64,000 bases of DNA, from contig CANMNB010000008.1 of assembly GCA_947499145.1 (NCBI GenBank), positions 124,001 through 188,000 of the forward strand, read 5' to 3'. The notes beneath the pieces are model-generated. The model was not told the origin of the DNA. It saw only the letters and a program-made list of their open reading frames with translations, and did no database searches. The translations under genes were made by a program, and so were the position numbers. Position 1 is the first letter of the stretch; every line of letters begins with the position of its first letter. Origin of the DNA: an uncultured Arachnia sp. Its GTDB lineage: Bacteria; Actinomycetota; Actinomycetes; Propionibacteriales; Propionibacteriaceae. This document shows, piece by piece, positions 46,922 to 56,804 of the stretch.

Positions 46922-47563
46922 ATGGCACGAATGAAGGTTTTCTCTGAATGCGTGGCGCTCCTGGTTGATGTGGTCGGCTCCCGATCATCGGCTCGACAGG
47001 AGCTCCACAGCGCCACGCTCGCAGCCATCGACGACGTCAACGCCCACGTCACCCACCTGGATCCGTTGCGCGTGACGGTGGGCGACGAGCTGCAGGGGGT
47101 CTACCGCTCGCTGGGGGAGGCGCTGACAGCCAGCTGGTGGCTGCGGCTCACGCTCACGGGCACCGCGGACCTGCGCGTCGGCCTCGGCGGAGGTCAAGTA
47201 CGCGTCATCGACGCGGAGCGGGGCATCCAGGACGGCACGGCCTGGTGGCTGGCGCGCGAGGCCATCGACGGCGTCGAGGAGCTGGCCGAGGAGACCGGGT
47301 ACGGCAGCGCGAGGACCGCCATTCGCGACGATCGCTCCCACGCCACCCCTGCCGCCGACGCCCTCGTGCGCCTCGTCGACGCGCATCTCGGGCGGCTGCG
47401 GGACGGGTCCAGACGGTCGCTGCATGGGCTGTTGGCGGGGCTGGACAACGCCGCCGTCGCGGAACGCGAGGGCATCACCGCGTCGGCGAACTCCCAGCGC
47501 GTCTCGCGCGGGGACCTGCGGATCCTCGCCGATTCCATGACGGCGCTGGGCCGGTTGCCCTAA
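46922..47563 (+). CDS. SatD family protein
   Basis: A 213-residue protein of the SatD family, named for a gene of the Streptococcus mutans sat acid-tolerance locus. Residues 8-120 (ALLVDVVGSRSSARQELH, LRVTVGDELQGVYRSLGEAL, LRVGLGGGQV) form a cyclase-like fold seen in the family. The C-terminus (about 165-205) has a helix-turn-helix-like segment, AAVAEREGITASANSQRVSRGD, that could bind DNA, perhaps the palindrome over its own start. The molecular function is not established. Confidence 0.82.
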   Translation: MARMKVFSECVALLVDVVGSRSSARQELHSATLAAIDDVNAHVTHLDPLRVTVGDELQGVYRSLGEALTASWWLRLTLTGTADLRVGLGGGQVRVIDAERGIQDGTAWWLAREAIDGVEELAEETGYGSARTAIRDDRSHATPAADALVRLVDAHLGRLRDGSRRSLHGLLAGLDNAAVAEREGITASANSQRVSRGDLRILADSMTALGRLP

Positions 47564-47576
47564 CCCGGGGCCTCGC

Positions 47577-47582
47577 TAGGGT
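47577..47582 (+). promoter_or_regulatory. -10 hexamer TAGGGT of a probable leaderless tpx start
   Basis: TAGGGT is followed after 6 nt by the ATG of tpx at 47589. Confidence 0.45.
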
Positions 47583-47588
47583 GGCCAC

Positions 47589-48092
47589 ATGACAGACATC
47601 ACGTTCAAGGGAAACTCCGTCACCACCCAGGGCGCGCTGCCGGAGGTGGGCACCCAGGCCCCCGACTTCCAGCTGGTCGGGACCGATCTGGAACCCGTCT
47701 CGCTCTCCGACTTCGAGGGCAAGCGCGTCATCCTCAACATCTTCCCGAGCCTCGACACGGGTGTGTGCGCCCAGTCGGTGCGCCGCTTCAACGAGTTGGC
47801 GACCGAGCTCGACGACACGGTCGTCGTGTGCGTCTCCCGTGACCTGCCCTTCGCGCAGGGCCGGTTCTGCGGCGCCGAGGGGATCGAGAACGTCGTCGTC
47901 GCCTCGGACTACCGCACCAACATGGGCGAGGACTACGGCGTCACCATGATCAACGGGCCGCTCGAGGGCCTGCTGTCACGCTCCATCGTGGTCCTGGATG
48001 CCGAGGGCAAGGTGACCTACACCGAACAGGTCCCGGAGATCACCACCGAGCCCGACTACGACAAGGCGCTCGAGGCCGCGAAGGCCGCCTGA
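47589..48092 (+). CDS. tpx: thiol peroxidase (atypical 2-Cys peroxiredoxin)
   Basis: A 167-residue cytoplasmic peroxidase that reduces hydroperoxides with thioredoxin. The peroxidatic C60 lies in PSLDTGVCAQSVRRFNE and the resolving C94 in GRFCGAEG, at the spacing known for Tpx; APDFQLVGTDL and the end PEITTEPDYDKAL also match. The usual TPVCATS is TGVCAQS. A trxC gene is present about 11 kb away. Its stop is 11 nt from that of the convergent ygfZ-like gene. Confidence 0.95.
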   Translation: MTDITFKGNSVTTQGALPEVGTQAPDFQLVGTDLEPVSLSDFEGKRVILNIFPSLDTGVCAQSVRRFNELATELDDTVVVCVSRDLPFAQGRFCGAEGIENVVVASDYRTNMGEDYGVTMINGPLEGLLSRSIVVLDAEGKVTYTEQVPEITTEPDYDKALEAAKAA

Positions 48093-48103
48093 GCCCAGCC
48101 TCG

Positions 48104-49039
48104 TCAGCGCAGGACGGGTCTGACGTGGAGCCCCACCTCGGGGTCCACCAGGACGTCCTGCGCGGCGGGGATGCCGTCGGCCAGCAGCGTGGCATCGACG
48201 GAGACGTTCCGCTTCACCAGACCCAGCCCGATGGGACCCAGTTCGTGGTGCCGGGCGCTCGACCCGATGAACCCCACGGCCCGGCCGTCCAGCTCCAGCG
48301 CCGCACCGGCCTCGGGCAGCGCCGAATCCGTGCCGTCCAGGTGGAGCAGGACCAGCCGCCGCGGCGGCCTGCCCAGGGTGTGGACGCGAGCCACCGTCTC
48401 CTGCCCCCGGTAGCACCCCTTCTCCAGGTGGGTGCCCAGGAGCCCGATCTCATTGGGGATCGTCCGGTGGTCGGTGTCGACGAAGATCCGCGGCACCCCC
48501 GCCGCGATGCGCGCCGCCTCGTGCGCCCACGTCCCCACCGGGGTCCCGTCGGGCAGCGCGGCCTGGCGCGGGGCGAAGACGTCGAGGCCCCCGAGCTCCG
48601 AGTCCCGCACAGCCCAGGACGGGTCGAGGGTGACGTCGTGGCCCACCCACAGGAGTCGCAGGTCCTGCCGCAGGACCACCTCCACCTGCATCATGAAGCG
48701 CATGCGCTGGAGGAACTCCACGAGCGCGGGGCCCCGGCCGGGCTCCGTCCAGCCAAGCAGCCGCTCGCCGTCGTCAACGGCGTGGATGACGTGCTCGATG
48801 TGGCCCTGGGGGCTCAGCACCAGGGCGGTCGTCGCCACGCCCGGCGCCAGCGACTCGAGGTGCTGCGACGTCAGCGAGTGCAGCCAGCCCAGCCGGTCCG
48901 GCCCGGAGACCTCCACCACGTCGCGGTTGCCGAGGTCGACGACCCCGCCACCGGCGGCCATGGCGCGCGCCTCCGCCACCGGGTTGCCGTGGTGCCAGGC
49001 CAGACCGGCATCGATGCCGTCATCAACGAAAACAGCCAC
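48104..49039 (-). CDS. folate-binding YgfZ family protein
   Basis: A 311-residue protein of the YgfZ/GcvT-like family, which uses tetrahydrofolate and supports repair or maturation of iron-sulfur enzymes. The diagnostic motif is KGCYRGQET (about residue 209), with the N-terminal GPDRLGWLHSLTSQHL and the C-terminal GFIGSS...LGLVKR segments typical of the family. The start is GTG 49039, 3 nt after the nitrobindin stop, so it is the third gene of a small minus-strand operon with the 39-residue membrane protein and nitrobindin. Confidence 0.9.
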   Translation of the reverse strand: MAVFVDDGIDAGLAWHHGNPVAEARAMAAGGGVVDLGNRDVVEVSGPDRLGWLHSLTSQHLESLAPGVATTALVLSPQGHIEHVIHAVDDGERLLGWTEPGRGPALVEFLQRMRFMMQVEVVLRQDLRLLWVGHDVTLDPSWAVRDSELGGLDVFAPRQAALPDGTPVGTWAHEAARIAAGVPRIFVDTDHRTIPNEIGLLGTHLEKGCYRGQETVARVHTLGRPPRRLVLLHLDGTDSALPEAGAALELDGRAVGFIGSSARHHELGPIGLGLVKRNVSVDATLLADGIPAAQDVLVDPEVGLHVRPVLR

Positions 49040-49042
49040 GGC

Positions 49043-49546
49043 TCACATCTTCCTCAGCCGCGCCCACATCCACGGCCTGAGCTCGTGGTCCTCCGTGGCG
49101 CGGTCGATCGCGTACATGAGGTCGCCCTCCACCTTGCCGTAGAGGCGCTGGCCCGCGGTGTGGGAGACGGCAGCAGAGGCGGAGCGCACGACGGCGTCGG
49201 AGCGCAGGCTGATCTGGATCACCTTGATGTCTCCCACCAGGACCTCGGTCCAGCCATGGGAGCTCGACACCACGACCTCGACGGAGGCGTCCGACCTCGG
49301 GCGCCAGAAGCCGCTCTCCATACCCAGGGATGACGACGGGTTGCCCTCGTCGTCCAGCGCGAAGGTCTGGGAGGCGTAGTAGAGGTAGTCCTCGCCGTTG
49401 TGGCTGAACTCGATGCGCTGCTCGAAGTGGAAGTCGTTGCCCTCGTGGTCCGTGCCGTTGCCGGTCCCCTCCCAGCGCCCGACCAGCCAGCCGAGGGCGG
49501 CGAGGTCCGGATTCAGTCCCTCAGGTACCTCGATGTCAATCCGCAT
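49043..49546 (-). CDS. nitrobindin / FABP-like heme-binding beta-barrel protein
   Basis: A 167-residue protein of the nitrobindin family (THAP4-like beta barrel). The N-terminal GWLVGRWEGTG is the family motif; strands FHFEQRIEFSHNGEDYLYY and ESGFWRPR follow, and EDHELRPWMWARLRKM near the C-terminus carries a His that could be the heme ligand. Nitrobindins bind ferric heme and isomerise peroxynitrite. ATG 49546 has AGGAGGAGAG upstream, and the end of the small membrane-protein gene overlaps its start by 11 nt. Confidence 0.87.
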   Translation of the reverse strand: MRIDIEVPEGLNPDLAALGWLVGRWEGTGNGTDHEGNDFHFEQRIEFSHNGEDYLYYASQTFALDDEGNPSSSLGMESGFWRPRSDASVEVVVSSSHGWTEVLVGDIKVIQISLRSDAVVRSASAAVSHTAGQRLYGKVEGDLMYAIDRATEDHELRPWMWARLRKM

Positions 49547-49655
49547 GGTCTCTCCTCCTGTTGGTCAACTCGGCCCAGAGCAGGCGACCTGCCCAGACCA
49601 GTGCCCCTGCGCCCACGACGGCGGCGCCGATGCCCAACACCCAGACTGTCACCAC
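49536..49655 (-). CDS. 39-residue single-pass membrane protein
   Basis: A small gene encoding one hydrophobic helix (VWVLGIGAAVVGAGALVWAG) and a basic tail (NRRRDHAD), so N-out/C-in topology is likely. Evidence that it is real: GTG lies 8 nt after a TAGACT hexamer, the helix is clean, and the stop overlaps the nitrobindin start by 11 nt with the nitrobindin ribosome-binding site inside it. A second GTG one codon later is possible. Function unknown; it may anchor or regulate the nitrobindin/YgfZ pair. Confidence 0.6.
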   Translation of the reverse strand: MVTVWVLGIGAAVVGAGALVWAGRLLWAELTNRRRDHAD

Positions 49656-49663
49656 GGGGTTTG

Positions 49664-49669
49664 AGTCTA
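49664..49669 (-). promoter_or_regulatory. -10 hexamer TAGACT of the small membrane-protein operon
   Basis: On the minus strand TAGACT is followed after 8 nt by GTG 49655. Only 15 bp separate it from the dtd -10 box on the other strand. Confidence 0.45.
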
Positions 49670-49684
49670 CCCACGCCCACCCGG

Positions 49685-49690
49685 TAGGAC
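49685..49690 (+). promoter_or_regulatory. -10-like TAGGAC of a probable leaderless dtd start
   Basis: TAGGAC is followed after 7 nt by ATG 49698. Confidence 0.4.
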
Positions 49691-49697
49691 TGGTCCC

Positions 49698-50135
49698 ATG
49701 AGGGCGGTCATCACCAGGGTCACCAGCGCGTCGGTCACCGTCGACGGCCAGGTGGTCGGTGAACTCCCCCGGCCGGGGCTCCTGGTGCTGCTGGGTGTCG
49801 GGCACGGCGACGGGCCCGATCAGGCGCGTGCCCTGGCGGCGAAGATCTGGGGGTTGCGCATCCTGGCCGACGAACTCGCCGCGAGCGACGTCAACGCCCC
49901 GGTCCTGGTGGTCAGCCAGTTCACGCTTCACGCCTCCACCCGCAAGGGACGCCGGCCCTCCTGGAGCCGGGCCGCCCCCGGAGCCGTCTCCGAGCCGCTG
50001 GTCGAACGATTCTGCACGGAGTTGGAGGCCCTGGGTGCGGAGGTGCACTCCGGACGTTTCGGCGCACACATGGAGGTGGCCTCCGTCAACGACGGTCCCA
50101 TCACGATCTGGATCGACACCGACGACTGGCAGTGA
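49698..50135 (+). CDS. dtd: D-aminoacyl-tRNA deacylase
   Basis: A 145-residue cytoplasmic enzyme that removes D-amino acids and glycine wrongly attached to tRNA. The family-defining SQFTL (73-77) and NDGP (about 131-134) active-site motifs are present, with MRAVITRVTSASVTVDG at the N-terminus and the usual length. It converges on the discoidin-like protein gene with 10 nt between stops. Confidence 0.96.
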   Translation: MRAVITRVTSASVTVDGQVVGELPRPGLLVLLGVGHGDGPDQARALAAKIWGLRILADELAASDVNAPVLVVSQFTLHASTRKGRRPSWSRAAPGAVSEPLVERFCTELEALGAEVHSGRFGAHMEVASVNDGPITIWIDTDDWQ

Positions 50136-50145
50136 CCCTCCGGAC

Positions 50146-50913
50146 CTACTGGGCGGGGGTCAGGAAGTCCAGCGCACTGATGGACACGGCGTCGTTCTCG
50201 CTCTCGCCGGATCCGGGCACCGTTGACTCCAGCACCGTCATGGTGACCGTGCGGGTCTCGGTGGGCGGGAACCGGAGCTCCTGGGGCTGGAGGTCGTTGC
50301 CGGAGAGCCCCTGCACCACGAAGGAGCCGTCGTCGAAGGCCCACCGGATGCGCAGGATCCGGCGCTCGGCGGCGTAGTCATCGACGTCCGAGGTGTTGCC
50401 GTTGACCACCCGAACACCGACGACGGGCTGATCGGCGGCGAGGACGAACTGGACCTGCTCCTCCGTGCCGGATCCCGGGCAGCGCCAGATCGTCATGGGG
50501 TTGGCGTCGATGAGGTAGGCGGGCTCGTCCCCGGAGGCGCCCGACAGGCAGGTCCCGGTGGCGTCGAGCACGGTCAGGGGACGCGTCGGCCCGTCGTAGG
50601 GCACGAGCGTCGGCAGCGCGGACGGGCTCGCCGTCGGGAGGCCGGGGGTCGACGTGCTCACCGACGGCGACGGCTCGAGGGTCGGTTGGTCGCCGTCCAG
50701 TCCGATCAACCGGCCCACGCCGAAGCCGATGAGCAGGGCTCCTGCCACCGTCCCGACGAACATGCCCCGGGCCACACCCCGCTCACGGGCCCGGAGTCTC
50801 GTGCGCGTCCCCGCCCGGGCAGCGGTGGGGGCCGACGGCCGGATGTCGTCCGACTCCGCGGGCGCCGCCTCGCGGAAGACGTCGTCGGGCAGGCGTCGGG
50901 GCATGGGCGCCAT
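50146..50913 (-). CDS. membrane-anchored protein with discoidin-like exterior domain
   Basis: A 255-residue protein: about 45 basic cytoplasmic residues, one helix (GMFVGTVAGALLIGFGVGRLIGL, about 48-70), a Ser/Thr/Pro linker, then an exterior beta domain (about 110-255) with LTVLDATGTCLSG, PAYLIDANPMTIWRCPG, VQFVLAADQPVVGVRVVNG and a terminal VSISALDFLTP, which looks like an F5/8 type C (discoidin) ligand-binding fold. Two cysteines may pair. It may bind cell-wall glycan. ATG 50904 is an alternative start. It is divergent from glnR with about 80 bp between. Confidence 0.7.
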   Translation of the reverse strand: MAPMPRRLPDDVFREAAPAESDDIRPSAPTAARAGTRTRLRARERGVARGMFVGTVAGALLIGFGVGRLIGLDGDQPTLEPSPSVSTSTPGLPTASPSALPTLVPYDGPTRPLTVLDATGTCLSGASGDEPAYLIDANPMTIWRCPGSGTEEQVQFVLAADQPVVGVRVVNGNTSDVDDYAAERRILRIRWAFDDGSFVVQGLSGNDLQPQELRFPPTETRTVTMTVLESTVPGSGESENDAVSISALDFLTPAQ

Positions 50914-50995
50914 GGTACTGCTGGCCCCCTGCTCCCGCCGCTGCCAGTACGATGCTGACCACAAGGTCCGCACTGTGGGAGGAGGCCCGACGACC

Positions 50996-51646
50996 ATGGC
51001 TCGTGTCCTCTGCATCAGCACCCGCAGCACCCCGGTGGAGACCCTGTCCCTGCTCAGCCACCAGGTCACTCTGGCCCAGTCCTCCGAGGCGGCACTGCGG
51101 GAGCTCGACTCCTGCGACGTCGCGGTGGTCGATGCCCGCGACGACCTGGCCTGGGCCCGTTCCGTCGCCACCACGCTGCGCGCGGCCCGCCAGGAGGCGG
51201 CGCTCCTGCTGCTGGTGCCCGTCAACGCGCTGGCGCTCCTCAGCCGGGAGTGGGGGCTGAGCGACTTCGTCGCCGACGGCAGCGAGCCTGCGGAGTTCGA
51301 TGCCCGCATCCGGCTGCTCGTGCGCCCGCAGGACGCCGAGGTCCTCGTGGCAGGGCCGATCCGGATCGACGAGGCGGCGTACCACGCCACCCTGGCAGGC
51401 GACCCCCTGGACCTCACCTACACCGAGTTCGAACTGCTGCGGTACCTGATGCAGCACCCGGGACGCGTCCTGACCCGAGAAGTGCTGCTGAGCCAGGTCT
51501 GGGGCTACGACTACTTCGGCGGCACGCGCACTGTCGACGTCCACGTCCGCCGACTCCGGGCCAAGCTGGGACAATACGACTACTACATCGCGACGGTGCG
51601 CAACGTCGGCTATCGCTTCACCAGCGCACGGGAGGTACGGGAATGA
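50996..51646 (+). CDS. glnR: GlnR-type orphan response regulator
   Basis: A 216-residue DNA-binding regulator. The N-terminal receiver-like domain (1-115) keeps one acidic residue in VAVVDARDDL, but the other phosphorylation-pocket residues are poor, and no histidine kinase lies nearby. The C-terminal OmpR/PhoB winged helix (about 120-216) has LDLTYTEFELLRYLMQHPGRV, WGYDYFGGTRTVDVHVRRLRAKL and TVRNVGYRF. GlnR controls nitrogen assimilation in actinobacteria and cross-talks with phosphate control. GGAGGAGG lies before ATG. The mshD start overlaps its stop (ATGA), a neighbourhood also found in mycobacteria. Confidence 0.85.
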   Translation: MARVLCISTRSTPVETLSLLSHQVTLAQSSEAALRELDSCDVAVVDARDDLAWARSVATTLRAARQEAALLLLVPVNALALLSREWGLSDFVADGSEPAEFDARIRLLVRPQDAEVLVAGPIRIDEAAYHATLAGDPLDLTYTEFELLRYLMQHPGRVLTREVLLSQVWGYDYFGGTRTVDVHVRRLRAKLGQYDYYIATVRNVGYRFTSAREVRE

Positions 51647-52496
51647 CGCGCTCCACCAGCACCCTGACCGACGCGGAGCGCGATGCCGTGCTCCGGATCG
51701 CCGACGCCTGCCACCAGACCGACGGGGTCGCCCCCTTCAACGAGTCCGCGACACTCGCGATCCGCGGCTCTCGCCCGGCCACCTTCCTGCTGGCCGACGA
51801 CGGCCTCGGTGTCGTCGGAGCGGCCGCCCTCGATCCGCGGGAGCGCACGATCCAACTCGCCGTCGACCCGGCCCACCGGCGTCTCGGCCACGGCACCGCC
51901 CTGCTGGAGGAGGCCCTGGCTGAGCAGCCCGACCACGCCGTCTGGGCGTTCGGCACCCTCCCGGCGGCCGTCGCGCTCGCGGCACGCCTGGACCTCGTCC
52001 CCGTCCGCGAACTCCTGAAGCTCGGGCGCGAGATCGGGCCCGAGGAAGTACCCCCCACCCCGGACGGCTACCGATTGGCCACCTACGAGCCCGGGGATGC
52101 GCCCGGCATCGTCGCCACCAACGCGGCCGCGTTCGCCGAGCACCCCGAGCAGGGACAGCTGGACCTCGAGGGATTCTCAACGCTCGCGGCCCAGGACTGG
52201 TTCGACCCCCAGGGACTCGTGGTGGCCAAGCGGGACGACGAGGTCGTCGGCTTCCATTGGACCAAGCGCCACGGCCCGGACCTCGGCGAGGTCTACGTCC
52301 TGGCCGTCCACCCGGACCACGCCGGCCAGGGCCTCGGCAAGGTGCTGCTCGCCGCCGGCCTCACCCACCTCGCCGAGCAAGGCTGCACCGAGGTCGTCCT
52401 CTACGTCGAGGCCGACCAGCCCCGTGCCGTCGGGCTGTACCGATCGGCTAGCTTTGTCGACGTGGGCAAGGACACGCAGTTTCGACTCCAGGGGGA

Positions 52497-52500
<4 letters not shown>
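51643..52500 (+). CDS. mshD: mycothiol synthase
   Basis: A 285-residue protein of two GNAT acetyltransferase domains (about 1-140 and 145-285). The second has the acetyl-CoA-binding [21 protein letters not shown] and ends [28 protein letters not shown], which is typical of MshD. It acetylates Cys-GlcN-Ins in the last step of mycothiol synthesis. ATG overlaps the glnR stop, and its own stop overlaps the ppk ATG, each by ATGA. A mycothione reductase gene at 62341-63774 confirms mycothiol use. Confidence 0.92.
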
Positions 52501-54580
<2,080 letters not shown>

Positions 54581-54584
<4 letters not shown>

Positions 54585-55453
54585 CCAAGCGGCCCCGCAT
54601 CATCGCGGCGGGCGGCGTGGTACTCCGCCAGCACTCCAACGGACCGCAGGTCCTGCTCGTGCACCGCCCCGCCTACGACGACTGGTCCCTCCCCAAGGGC
54701 AAGGGACTCGCCGACGAACTGCTGCCCGAGACGGCGGTGCGGGAAATCCAGGAAGAGACGGGCGTGCTCGCCACGCTCGACCTCCGGTTGCCCTCCATCC
54801 GCTACCAGGTGGCCAAGGGGCCCAAGGCCACGCACTACTGGCGGGCCAGCGTGGTGAAGCAGCGGCCGCGGCGCCCCGACGCCGAGGTCTCCGAGGCCCG
54901 CTGGTTCGGGATCACCGAGGCTCTGGCCCTGATCAGCTACGCCGACGAGCGCGACGTCATCCGGGCCGCCGTCGACCTGCCGCCCACCAACGTGCTGCTG
55001 GTGGTGCGCCACGGCAAGGCGATGCAGCGCAAGGACTGGACCGGCCCCGACGTGAAGCGCCGGCTGACGAGCCGAGGACGCAAGCAGGCGGAGGATCTCG
55101 TCGGGCTGCTCGAGGCCTTCGGGGTGGAGCGCCTGGTCAGCTCGGCCGCGACGCGCTGTGTCCAGACACTGGAGCCCTACGCGAAGGCGCACCGGCTGGC
55201 CATCGAGCCCCAGGACCTCCTCACGGAGGAGGAGGGCACCGCCCATCCCAAGAGGGTGGCGAAGTACATGCGCCAGCTGGCATCGAGCATCGACGCGCCG
55301 ACCGCCATCTGCGGCCACCGACCGGTGCTTCCCGCCATGTACGACGGGCTCGAACTCGAGCCGCGCCCGATGGTGGTGGGCGAGGCGCGCGCCCTGCATC
55401 TCGACCACCACGGCGTCCTGGTGCGGTCGGAGACCATCAAACCCACAGCGTGA
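54581..55453 (+). CDS. Nudix hydrolase fused to histidine phosphatase (MutT1-like)
   Basis: A 290-residue two-domain protein. Residues about 1-135 are a Nudix hydrolase with a full box, G-x5-E-x7-REIQEETGV ([20 protein letters not shown]...). Residues about 138-290 are a histidine phosphatase with RHGKAM as the catalytic motif. In mycobacteria a similar fusion (MutT1) hydrolyses 8-oxo-GTP and diadenosine polyphosphates; the same activities are likely here but not shown. ATG overlaps the ppk stop by 4 nt. It closes the glnR-mshD-ppk-mutT operon. Confidence 0.88.
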
Positions 55454-55459
55454 CGAAGT

Positions 55460-55481
55460 GTTCACCCTCCGTTAACCAACG
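55460..55481 (+). promoter_or_regulatory. PHO-box-like direct repeat upstream of pstS
   Basis: GTTCACCCTCC and GTTAACCAACG are two adjacent 11-nt units resembling the direct repeat units (GTTCACC type) bound by PhoP in Streptomyces. TAGCTT (55509-55514) is a possible -10 box downstream. Regulation by phosphate starvation is expected. Confidence 0.6.
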
Positions 55482-55590
55482 TGGGGGAATCGCGTCACCT
55501 TCCCTGCCTAGCTTGCGTGACGGAAACACCAGATTTCCGGCGGCCGAGGCCCCCACCCGCCGCCATCGACAAGCCCCGGAAGGGATACCA

Positions 55591-56718
55591 ATGAAGCTGC
55601 GTCTTACCGCTGCACTCGGCCTGAGCGCTGCCCTGCTGCTGTCCGCCTGCGCCGCCAACGAGCAGGACCCCGCTCCCGCCGACCAGGACACCGTGGCGGA
55701 GACCGCCGCCGAGGCAACCGGCGAGGAGACCACTGAGGCATCCGCCGACCTGAGCGGCACGCTCTCCGGCATCGGCGCGTCCTCGCAGGCCGTGGCCCAG
55801 GAGACCTGGATCGTCGGCTTCCAGACCGCGAACCCCGGCGTGACCGTGAACTACTCGCCGGAGGGCTCCGGCGCCGGCCGCGAGGCCTTCATCGGCGGTG
55901 GCGCCGACTACGCCGGTTCCGACCGCGCCTTCACCCTGGAGGAGATCGAGGGCAACTCCTTCGGTCAGTGCGCCGCCGACGCCACGCCGATCAACCTCCC
56001 GGTCTACATCTCCCCCATCGCAGTGGTCTTCAACCTCGAGGGCGTCGACGCCCTGAACCTCGACCCCGCCACGCTGGCCGGCATCTTCAAGGGTGACATC
56101 ACCAACTGGAACGACCCGGCGATCGCCGCCCTCAACGAGGGTGCCGAACTGCCCGACCTGGCGATCACGGCCGTGCACCGCTCCGACACCTCCGGCACCA
56201 CCGAGAACTTCACCGACTACCTCGCCACCGTGGCCCCCGACGTCTGGGACGCCGAGGCCGACGGCGACTGGCCGTACCCCGGCGGTGAGGCCGCGGGCCA
56301 AACCCAGGGTGTCGTCGCCGCCGTGAGCGGTGGCGTGGGCACCATCGGGTACGTCGATGCCTCCCAGGCCGGCGAGTTCTCGGTCGTCAGCATCGGCCAG
56401 GACGGCAATTTCAACCCGCCGACCACCGAGGCCGCCGCTCGCATCGTCGAGAACTCCCCCGTCGAGGAGGGGCGCGCCGAGAGCGACATGGCGATCCAGC
56501 TGGACCGCGAGGCCGACGGCTACCCGATCGTCCTGGTGTCCTACCTCATCGCCTGCCAGGACTACGAGGACGACGCCACCGCCGAGCTGGTGAAGGCGTA
56601 CCTGTCCTACGTCGTGTCAGAGGAGGGCCAGCAGGCCACCGCCGAGCGCGCCGGGTCCGCACCGCTGTCCGCCGGGCTCACGGAGACGGTCCAGTCCGCC
56701 ATCGACTCCATCTCCTGA
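55591..56718 (+). CDS. pstS: phosphate-binding lipoprotein PstS
   Basis: A 375-residue lipoprotein that captures phosphate outside the cell for the Pst ABC transporter. The signal peptide ends in the lipobox LLSAC with lipidated C20; a Glu/Ala/Thr-rich linker follows, then SGIGASSQAVAQETW, VTVNYSPEGSGAGREAF, YAGSDRA, VHRSDTSGTTENFTDYL and GTIGYVDASQA, all phosphate-site signatures. A GGAAGGGA site precedes ATG. It is followed by a strong hairpin before pstC, an arrangement that would favour excess PstS over the membrane subunits. Confidence 0.95.
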   Translation: MKLRLTAALGLSAALLLSACAANEQDPAPADQDTVAETAAEATGEETTEASADLSGTLSGIGASSQAVAQETWIVGFQTANPGVTVNYSPEGSGAGREAFIGGGADYAGSDRAFTLEEIEGNSFGQCAADATPINLPVYISPIAVVFNLEGVDALNLDPATLAGIFKGDITNWNDPAIAALNEGAELPDLAITAVHRSDTSGTTENFTDYLATVAPDVWDAEADGDWPYPGGEAAGQTQGVVAAVSGGVGTIGYVDASQAGEFSVVSIGQDGNFNPPTTEAAARIVENSPVEEGRAESDMAIQLDREADGYPIVLVSYLIACQDYEDDATAELVKAYLSYVVSEEGQQATAERAGSAPLSAGLTETVQSAIDSIS

Positions 56719-56739
56719 CGTCGTTACTCTTCTTGCAAG

Positions 56740-56779
56740 GCGATGTCGCGTTGCCCGACCGTGGGCAACGCGACATCGC
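56740..56779 (+). other. perfect 17-bp stem-loop between pstS and pstC
   Basis: GCGATGTCGCGTTGCCC (56740-56756), loop GACCGT and GGGCAACGCGACATCGC (56763-56779) form a perfect hairpin. It starts 21 nt after the pstS stop and is not followed by a U run. It may protect the 3' end of a processed pstS message or slow the polymerase, raising PstS over PstC/PstA/PstB. Confidence 0.75.
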
Positions 56780-56804
56780 GTCCCGGCCCAGGAGCACTAA
56801 ATCC

